Below are positions 34,362 through 40,111 of a stretch of DNA of 40,111 nt, piece by piece. This DNA is from Rosenbergiella nectarea (GTDB lineage Bacteria > Pseudomonadota > Gammaproteobacteria > Enterobacterales > Enterobacteriaceae), in NCBI RefSeq assembly GCF_900111105.1, contig NZ_FOGC01000014.1, positions 1-40,111 on the forward strand, in the 5' to 3' direction. The translations under genes were made by a program, and so were the position numbers. Each line of letters begins with the position of its first letter. Within the stretch, counting starts at the first letter, position 1. The notes beneath the pieces were generated by a model. The model was given only the letters and a program-made list of their open reading frames with translations, was not told the origin of the DNA and searched no databases.

Positions 34362-35477
34362 TTAGTTTGTAGCAATTGAATAGAACACTCTCAATACACC
34401 AGTATAATGCCCAGAGCTTTTTTCAGAATAATTAAATGCTGGCGTAATAAAATTTAAAGGAGCAGGAAGACAAAGTGATACCCCTGGTATACCGGGTAGT
34501 ACCACCTTTCTTTGTATACCCCTTGCGTTCGCATTTTGCCAAGTGATAATTTTACTATTTGATACAGTATCATGACCACCTGTCATTGGGTTAACAACTT
34601 GCAACTGATAATCGATTCTATTTCCACCTTGGTTCTTATTTGCTCCATCCCTGTATATAGAGAATAAATCCGAATCTTTTCCAAGACCACTTACACTGTC
34701 ATCCTTAAATAATAATTGCACAGTTTTAGCGGAAGCTCCTCCATCATAAAGACACATATCAAGGCTAGAAGAACCAGTCACCCCCCCATTTCTTCCACTA
34801 CCTGGTCGGTAATTTAAATTAAGATCAACATGTGGATCCGAAGTTGGGAAAGCTGGAAAATAAATAATTTGTTTATGTTCGTCATTTACCTTCACCGTAA
34901 ATATCATTCCAATCGTATCAGCAAAGTAGGAGGGATACTTCCAGGGACGCTGATATAAAATAAGATGTCCTGTCCAAGTCCCTGCTGGGATATTTTTCAG
35001 TGTACTATTTTCCATCCCAAGAGTAATATAGGGATTGTATTGAAGGAGTTTACATGCTGTAAGATCCCATGGGTATCTCCTACCACAATTAAAACTAGTG
35101 CGAATCGCTTTAATATTAACAACTATACTCTTAAGAGTATTTTCCTCTTGAAGCGATAGCCTAATATCACCCCAAGTAGGCATAGGAGATGTGTCGGGAA
35201 GTTGTGAACCACGCGCGCCCTCTACAGGGCACGCTCCATTTACTGTATCAGTTGTAGAACCACAACCTATCAATCTATATTGATCAACATTAAAATTTGC
35301 AAGTAACGCATTGGATGTCCAATTTGTAGGAACAGCAGATAGATCGTAAGTGATAGTTGATTGATAATCAAAAGCCTTTACATTATATGAAAAAGAAAAA
35401 ATTAAAAATGAGAATGATATTTTAATTAGCCTGCCTCTATCAAAAAAAACCGAGTATAATTTCATAGTTTCTTTCAT
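34362..35477 (-). CDS. Alpha-fimbrial tip adhesin (CfaE/CblD family)
   Basis: 371 residues with a signal peptide (about 1-35, ending VKA|FDYQ). The order of genes (chaperone, pilin, usher, this gene) and features such as paired Cys (residues in IGCGSTTDTVNGACPVEG), DMCLYDGG and the end SGHYTGVLRVFYSIATN mark the CblD/CfaE-type minor tip subunit of class 5 (CS1, CFA/I) pili. It is expected to start pilus assembly and bind the receptor. A second ATG (35465, MKLYS) is possible. It is strongly AT-rich. The 227-bp gap from the usher is large and holds a hairpin. Confidence 0.87.
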   Translation of the reverse strand: MKETMKLYSVFFDRGRLIKISFSFLIFSFSYNVKAFDYQSTITYDLSAVPTNWTSNALLANFNVDQYRLIGCGSTTDTVNGACPVEGARGSQLPDTSPMPTWGDIRLSLQEENTLKSIVVNIKAIRTSFNCGRRYPWDLTACKLLQYNPYITLGMENSTLKNIPAGTWTGHLILYQRPWKYPSYFADTIGMIFTVKVNDEHKQIIYFPAFPTSDPHVDLNLNYRPGSGRNGGVTGSSSLDMCLYDGGASAKTVQLLFKDDSVSGLGKDSDLFSIYRDGANKNQGGNRIDYQLQVVNPMTGGHDTVSNSKIITWQNANARGIQRKVVLPGIPGVSLCLPAPLNFITPAFNYSEKSSGHYTGVLRVFYSIATN

Positions 35478-35663
35478 AAAAATTTTAACCTCATACCATT
35501 TTCATTCAAAAGATATTCCTGATGTTATAAATCATGATTTATTGACGGCATTATCAATTTAATCATTAGCTCTTCGAGGAAATATCAACTAGCTGTTTAG
35601 CATTACTGTCCCTCGTGAAATGCCGGGAGGAGACTTAGCAAACAGTATTGGTGTCATCACCTG

Positions 35664-35697
35664 CCCCTCATACACTCTTAGATTACTGCATGAGGGG
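35664..35697 (-). terminator. Intercistronic hairpin between usher and tip adhesin
   Basis: CCCCTCAT and ATGAGGGG form a perfect 8-bp stem with an 18-base loop just after the usher stop. No U-tract follows on the minus strand. It is probably an mRNA-stabilising or attenuating stem that lowers tip-adhesin output. Confidence 0.45.
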
Positions 35698-35704
35698 AAA
35701 AACG

Positions 35705-38419
35705 CTAATGAGCCATAACTGTCAATCTTGCTTGATTGTTCAACTTTGCTGTCATCATATCGGCCTGCTCTTTTTCTTTAGAAGGCAGGCTCGCAAAATT
35801 TATACTCTGGCACGTCGTTTCGCCAACATAGCGAATAACATCTCTTATCATGCTCACTTTCATCCCACATTGCCAGTAAGTGTTATTTTTCATGACATAA
35901 AGTGTATTGACTTTTTTTGTTGTCTCAAGGGTAACCATACTATTCCCTAGCGGAGTCCATGACATTACATTCAATGGGATCACCTCATCAATGGGGTTTC
36001 CTGCATCATCAAGAAGACGAGCCATCCAAGTATAGCGTGATTCAACATTCACATCGCGATTATAGACCTTCCCTGGTGTCATAAATACTCTTTTTGTCCC
36101 TGTACCCGTTTTTATTTCGCTACTAATCCCTTCGTTAGATGAAATTGATTCATTAATATCGAATTGACTTTCTCGGTAGCCAGGGACTGTAAATAGTGCC
36201 CTACTATTTCCTTTAATCTCACTTTGTCCAGCGGTATCCACCGAGACATTAACCTTCGAAGTATCCGATGTATCTCCCTGTTCAACATTGACCGTTATCG
36301 CTGAAGATGCCGTACCATCTCCCCTTCGACCAAATGTCAGACCCTCCCTATCGAGGATAACAGAAGAACTATAACTTCCACTAGCATTGATAATATTCCC
36401 CCCATCTTTTTTATCGAGAGTATCACTGACGGTCAATGACCCTGTGCCGTACTGCCCACCAGCACGCCCATATACTGAAGAGGTAAGTGTATCCGTATTC
36501 ATGCCATTTATCGCAATACCCTTCTCATTTTCACCTGTATTATCGCTATACTGACTCGCTGCAATAGTATAGCTAAGCTGATTACCTGCTCTTTTACTCG
36601 TTTGTAAATTCGAACTACCAGAGAATGTCCTCCCTTTACCCTCGATATCATGAGTGTTAGTAGAGAATGAGAGTGTAAGAAACATACCCTTATCCTGAGC
36701 ATTAAAGGAACTATCATTACGTAAAAAAGCATTAACACTGGTTGTGATATTTACATCACTAAAGTGTGCTGTCCGAGTAACCCCTAACTGCCATGAACTA
36801 CTCTTTGTATGAGCCTGATAAACGGTCTCCCATGGTACACCTAGAGAATGGTTTGGGTCGTAATCGACCATATCCTGACGCGAGATATAACGTCCTTTAT
36901 TCATACTTTTGGAAAAGCCCAGTGTGGCGTACCAGCTGTCTACCGGTACAGATAACATTACGTTTGTACTCTTGTAGCAACCGTTTATGCTGTATCGGTT
37001 AACTCCCTGATTATTACAGTCAGTCGCTTTCATCTCGCTACGATAAAAACTGAGCGAAAATCCATCGTTGTAATTGAGCTGCTGAATATTACCTCTAGAC
37101 CCTTCACTCCCGTGCAAGTAACTCACTCTCGACGTTAACAAACCATCAATCCATCCAGTATCAAATCCGTGTGACCAATCCATTGCACTTTCCCAGTAAT
37201 TCGCGGAATTGAAAAATGCTGAGCCTGAAGTGAGTGCTAGGTTATTAGTCACAGGTAACCTTATTCCTGCCTGAAAAACTTTATTATCCTGATGTTGGCC
37301 GGCTTGCTTGCCAGAAAAGCCTTCATTATCTGGAGTTCCCCCCTGAATGAACCACTGTAATGTCCTTGAGGTCAGTTCCCCTAACCCAGTATAAGGGACG
37401 GTCTCCGTTCTAACCAATTGGTTATTTTCATAAACCTTCAGATTTATAGTGTAGCTTCCCTGTGGAAATGACCGAGTATCCAGTACTTGAGCACCAGCTT
37501 TTAAATAGAATGAAGAGAGTAACTGATCGCCTCTATAAGCATCGACTCTTGCTTCACGAGAAAGAAATATATTTACAGGGGTACCTGTATTAGTTTTATT
37601 AACATTGACCCAAGCAAGCGTGGACCCCGCTCTAAACCCGCGTATTTTACCCAATGGCAGCTGGCTGAGATTAATATTACCACCAATATTACTAAAAATA
37701 TCTTTTGAGTCCATGATGCCAGCTTGTAGATAGAATTTTTTGAAAAAATCCTGCCTGAAATAAGCATTATTAAGAGATAGGTCATTTTTACTCTGATTTT
37801 TTGAACGTTGCCCTTGTAAATTCCAATCAACATTTAAATAGCTATCTCTAGTAACTCCCAAAGTCCCATTACCCTGAAGTGACGCTGATTGATAATTTTT
37901 ATCCGCAACAAAGTTTATATTCTGCTGATGAATAAATGCATTGTGACTCTCGGCATTTACTGAATAATAAGTATCGTTCTGTTTAGGTGAAGGGATATAC
38001 TTATCTGAAATAAAAATATTAACCTTACCATTATTTTCATCATAAATAATATCGACATTTTTCGTATCGATAAAATCACAGCCTGGCTGACTACCATTGC
38101 TACTGCAGGATAATTGACTATTCCGATGGAAAGTCCCGTTAAAATACTTAGATAACAAAACCCTAAGATTATGACTGTCTGGATACTTCTTTACTATAGC
38201 ATCGATGATTTTATTGGGTTCAATAAACTGGACATTTTCAAGATCCACTGAGATTTTGAAAATCCCCAAAGATTCGCCATAAATAGAGACATCGGTAAGA
38301 ATCGTTTGCCCCTGAGCGAGTTCTTCAAATCCCTTAGGAACACGAAACGATGCACATGTTGATGTAGAGAAAGAAAAAATACTTGTTAATACAGAGAATA
38401 GTAGGAATCGTATCTTCAT
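35705..38419 (-). CDS. Alpha-fimbrial outer-membrane usher (CfaC/CooC type)
   Basis: About 904 residues from ATG at 38419, placed five bases after GAGG; an adjacent ATG at 38422 and a longer open frame to 38470 exist but fit the ribosome-binding site less well. A signal peptide (MKIRFLLFSVLTSIFSFSTS) is followed by FRVPKGFEELAQGQTILTDV, the N-terminal form of the CS1/CFA/I usher group rather than the FimD group. Middle residues show the beta-barrel with alternating polar and aromatic positions, and PQGSYTINLKVYENNQLVRTE. Paired Cys occur near the end (YWQCGM, TTCQSIN). Codon use is AT-rich like the rest of this operon. Confidence 0.92.
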   Translation of the reverse strand: MKIRFLLFSVLTSIFSFSTSTCASFRVPKGFEELAQGQTILTDVSIYGESLGIFKISVDLENVQFIEPNKIIDAIVKKYPDSHNLRVLLSKYFNGTFHRNSQLSCSSNGSQPGCDFIDTKNVDIIYDENNGKVNIFISDKYIPSPKQNDTYYSVNAESHNAFIHQQNINFVADKNYQSASLQGNGTLGVTRDSYLNVDWNLQGQRSKNQSKNDLSLNNAYFRQDFFKKFYLQAGIMDSKDIFSNIGGNINLSQLPLGKIRGFRAGSTLAWVNVNKTNTGTPVNIFLSREARVDAYRGDQLLSSFYLKAGAQVLDTRSFPQGSYTINLKVYENNQLVRTETVPYTGLGELTSRTLQWFIQGGTPDNEGFSGKQAGQHQDNKVFQAGIRLPVTNNLALTSGSAFFNSANYWESAMDWSHGFDTGWIDGLLTSRVSYLHGSEGSRGNIQQLNYNDGFSLSFYRSEMKATDCNNQGVNRYSINGCYKSTNVMLSVPVDSWYATLGFSKSMNKGRYISRQDMVDYDPNHSLGVPWETVYQAHTKSSSWQLGVTRTAHFSDVNITTSVNAFLRNDSSFNAQDKGMFLTLSFSTNTHDIEGKGRTFSGSSNLQTSKRAGNQLSYTIAASQYSDNTGENEKGIAINGMNTDTLTSSVYGRAGGQYGTGSLTVSDTLDKKDGGNIINASGSYSSSVILDREGLTFGRRGDGTASSAITVNVEQGDTSDTSKVNVSVDTAGQSEIKGNSRALFTVPGYRESQFDINESISSNEGISSEIKTGTGTKRVFMTPGKVYNRDVNVESRYTWMARLLDDAGNPIDEVIPLNVMSWTPLGNSMVTLETTKKVNTLYVMKNNTYWQCGMKVSMIRDVIRYVGETTCQSINFASLPSKEKEQADMMTAKLNNQARLTVMAH

Positions 38420-38443
38420 CATTGCCTCAACACAGCACTCGCT

Positions 38444-38467
38444 AATGGCAGGGATAACCCTGCCATT
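38444..38467 (-). terminator. Perfect 10-bp stem-loop between pilin and usher genes
   Basis: AATGGCAGGG and CCCTGCCATT pair perfectly around the loop ATAA. It stands 14 bp after the pilin stop. There is no U-tract after it on the minus strand, so it more likely protects the 3' end of pilin mRNA or partly stops transcription, giving excess pilin over usher, as known in other pilus operons. Confidence 0.65.
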
Positions 38468-38481
38468 CATAGAGATTAACG

Positions 38482-38994
38482 TTAGTTACCAGAATTTTGA
38501 GCTGCAGCGGCCTGAGCAACCACGATACTCACAATACCGGTATATCTTCCTGCTTTGGTAATCAGACCAGGAGTAGCCTGTGAAATGACCAGAGGCATTA
38601 CTGTAGAGCCATGTTCGATACCATTAGGAAATGTAGTTGCGTAAGTCATTGTTTTCGATGAAGTGGAAAGTTCACTGCCATTGAGTGTTACTTTTAATGC
38701 AATATCATTAGTTCCAGTTTCATCTGTCAGTGATGGTGAATTGACCAAGCTAACAAGAAGATCTCTGTCTACGTTATTCGACCAAAGTTTTACTTGCCTG
38801 GAATAGTCACCCAATCCTTTTCCCGGCAGATACTGCATTGTTGCAGTTGTCGGCAGAGGTGAACCATCATCAAGTGTAATGTCAACAGTAGGGTCTATTT
38901 GAGCAGTAACAGTAATATCCTGCTGTGCAGCACTCACACTAAATACTGCTGCAAAAAGACTGACAATAGAAATAGCTTTAATTTGATTTTTCAT
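38482..38994 (-). CDS. Alpha-fimbrial major pilin (CfaB/CooA family)
   Basis: About 170 residues from ATG at 38994 (an ATG at 39006 would add four). A signal peptide ends VSA|AQQD. The mature start DITVTAQIDPTVDITLDDGSP matches the CFA/I pilin pattern (NITVTASVDPVIDL), and the C-terminal GRYTGIVSIVVAQ is the usual last strand (GNYSGVVSLVM in CfaB). No cysteines, as expected for alpha-pilins that lack the FimA disulfide. It follows the chaperone by 190 bp and is first to the usher. It should form the fibre shaft. Confidence 0.92.
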   Translation of the reverse strand: MKNQIKAISIVSLFAAVFSVSAAQQDITVTAQIDPTVDITLDDGSPLPTTATMQYLPGKGLGDYSRQVKLWSNNVDRDLLVSLVNSPSLTDETGTNDIALKVTLNGSELSTSSKTMTYATTFPNGIEHGSTVMPLVISQATPGLITKAGRYTGIVSIVVAQAAAAQNSGN

Positions 38995-39184
38995 GTTACA
39001 TTCCATTTATGTTATGCCCTTTTTTGGGCGTTTAGAAACCTCACCATTTTTAAATGATGATTGTTAGGTTTAATTTCCATGGTTTTTAACCAGGTTGAAT
39101 TTATTCTCTCCATACAATAAGAAGATAACTCTTTAATAAAAGATATCGTCTATTGCATGGAGGATGAATGGTTTACTCTATGAT

Positions 39185-39913
39185 TTATTTAGATAAGGTT
39201 AGCTCTTCGTTCTTTCCTGTTATCCAATTGTTATATTTAACATGATACTCTTTATTCTTATCGAAAGAGATACCATGCAGGTTTACGACTGTATCTGGAT
39301 ATACAGTTGATGATAACTTTTTCCACTGGCACTGGCCTGATTTATCACAAACGCCTAATTCATTAACAGAAATTCTAATCGTACCATCATTAGATACTTT
39401 TCCAGCGTCATCGACAATTTTTAGACTTGTAATGACCTTTTCTGGAGCAACGTGAATGAGCGCCCCCCACACAACATTGACGCCAACACTCGCTGTTTTC
39501 GATGAATTTATGTCACTTCCAGGTAAGGGGATAAAATTAGCGTCATTGACACTTTCGAAGTATGCTCTCCATGTTGTTTCTTTTTTCGGAGGGATAATAG
39601 AAACAAGTCTTACAACCCTCTGACTTGAGGCGGATAGCGCAATTTTCTCGGGTGTGATGACAAGCCCAGAGACACTTGTATTGTCGATGTTTTGCTCATG
39701 CTCCTGTGCTGTCCCAGGCTGATCAATTTTTTTCAAATTGACTTTAACAAACTGAACATCGTTGTCTTGAGATATTACTTTTATCTGTGAAGCACCTTTC
39801 ATACCTACCGCTACCTCCATAGGATAGATATACATTGCACATGAAGCGGAATTTACTTGTGCAAAAAAAACGCAGGTAAAAGCAATCGTTGACATTAGGC
39901 TACTTAATTTCAT
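39185..39913 (-). CDS. Alpha-fimbrial periplasmic chaperone (CfaA/CooB type)
   Basis: 242 residues. A signal peptide is followed by MYIYPMEVAVGMKGASQIKV. The first Ig domain carries VSGLVITPEKIALSASSQRV and TWRAYFESV, the pattern of the chaperone strand that holds pilin C-termini, and ends in VWGALIHVAPEK. A paired Cys (GVCDKSGQCQWKK) near residue 195 is seen in several CS1-type chaperones. It is the first gene of the operon, as in CFA/I and Tcf. AAGG eight bases before the ATG serves as ribosome-binding site. The upstream 165 bp are very AT-rich. Confidence 0.9.
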   Translation of the reverse strand: MKLSSLMSTIAFTCVFFAQVNSASCAMYIYPMEVAVGMKGASQIKVISQDNDVQFVKVNLKKIDQPGTAQEHEQNIDNTSVSGLVITPEKIALSASSQRVVRLVSIIPPKKETTWRAYFESVNDANFIPLPGSDINSSKTASVGVNVVWGALIHVAPEKVITSLKIVDDAGKVSNDGTIRISVNELGVCDKSGQCQWKKLSSTVYPDTVVNLHGISFDKNKEYHVKYNNWITGKNEELTLSK

Positions 39914-40078
39914 ATTGAAACCTTTTTTATAAAATAATAGGATTAAATCATAATGAATTATGACATCCTTGATATAATACTACAGAAGTAGTGATCTAAG
40001 TCGGTACAGAGCAATTCATTAATAAATAATATCGTAACTTTCTGACAATGCTACCCGATTTTTTGACTCATAAACTGC
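39914..40078 (-). promoter_or_regulatory. Upstream region of the alpha-fimbrial operon
   Basis: 165 bp of AT-rich DNA before the chaperone gene. A TTGTCA hexamer on the minus strand near 40050 could be a -35 box but its -10 match 17 bp later (TTATTA) is poor. A short ACTAC/GTAGT inverted repeat is near 39984. No confident promoter was fixed. Confidence 0.35.
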
Positions 40079-40111
40079 TCATCAATCATCAATCATCAAT
40101 CATCAATCATC
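40079..40111. repeat. Heptanucleotide tandem repeat, at least 4.7 copies
   Basis: The 7-bp unit TCATCAA is repeated four full times plus five bases and runs into the window end, so the array is longer. It lies about 165 bp upstream of the alpha-fimbrial chaperone start. Non-triplet repeats at such sites can vary in number by replication slippage. Confidence 0.95.

Overview
The window looks like enterobacterial (order Enterobacterales) chromosomal DNA. This rests on the gene families and their order: a complete-looking type VI secretion (T6SS) membrane complex with an OmpA-tailed TssL, an Eag-type (DUF1795/DcrB-like) chaperone, gamma/FimA-type and alpha/CS1-type chaperone-usher fimbriae, a YbjJ-like MFS gene and an IS1-family fossil. 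Genus cannot be fixed from the sequence alone. Both window ends lie inside short tandem repeats, so this may be a whole assembly contig broken at repeats.

Layout. (1) 1-12723, minus strand: vgrG (cut by the window edge) - unknown gene - tssM - tssL - tssK - tssJ - hcp - tssC - tssB, tightly packed, with several overlapping stop/start pairs. (2) 12781-17380, minus strand: a type 1-like chaperone-usher operon (major pilin, chaperone, usher, minor pilin) inserted between clpV and tssB in the same direction. (3) 17587-20226, minus strand: clpV. (4) 20227-20973: a 747-bp AT-rich divergent control region. (5) 20974-30096, plus strand: tssF - tssG - tssA - FimH-like two-domain adhesin - GlcNAc-type glycosyltransferase - DotU-like protein - IcmF-like/OmpA protein - Eag chaperone; nearly all neighbours overlap or are under 35 bp apart, so this reads as one operon. 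(6) 30268-30834: a LuxR-type regulator with its own terminator. (7) 30881-34361: a decayed junction with a frameshifted MFS transporter, an intact LysR regulator and an IS1 remnant. (8) 34362-39913, minus strand: an AT-rich alpha-fimbrial (CFA/I, CS1, Tcf-like) operon: chaperone, pilin, usher, tip adhesin, preceded by a heptanucleotide tandem repeat at the window end.

How it may work together. The T6SS genes encode the baseplate (TssA, F, G, K), the sheath (TssB, C), the tube and spike (Hcp, VgrG), the membrane complex (TssJ, L, M) and the ClpV recycling ATPase. I do not find tssE (gp25-like) or a separate PAAR gene here. The most unusual point is that one fimbrial system is woven into the T6SS: its pilin/chaperone/usher genes sit between clpV and tssB, while the only FimH-like adhesin that could cap it is translationally coupled to tssA in the opposite operon, followed at once by a cytoplasmic GlcNAc-transferase-family gene. 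This suggests a co-produced adhesion-plus-injection apparatus, possibly with glycosylation of one of its parts; the functional link is inference.
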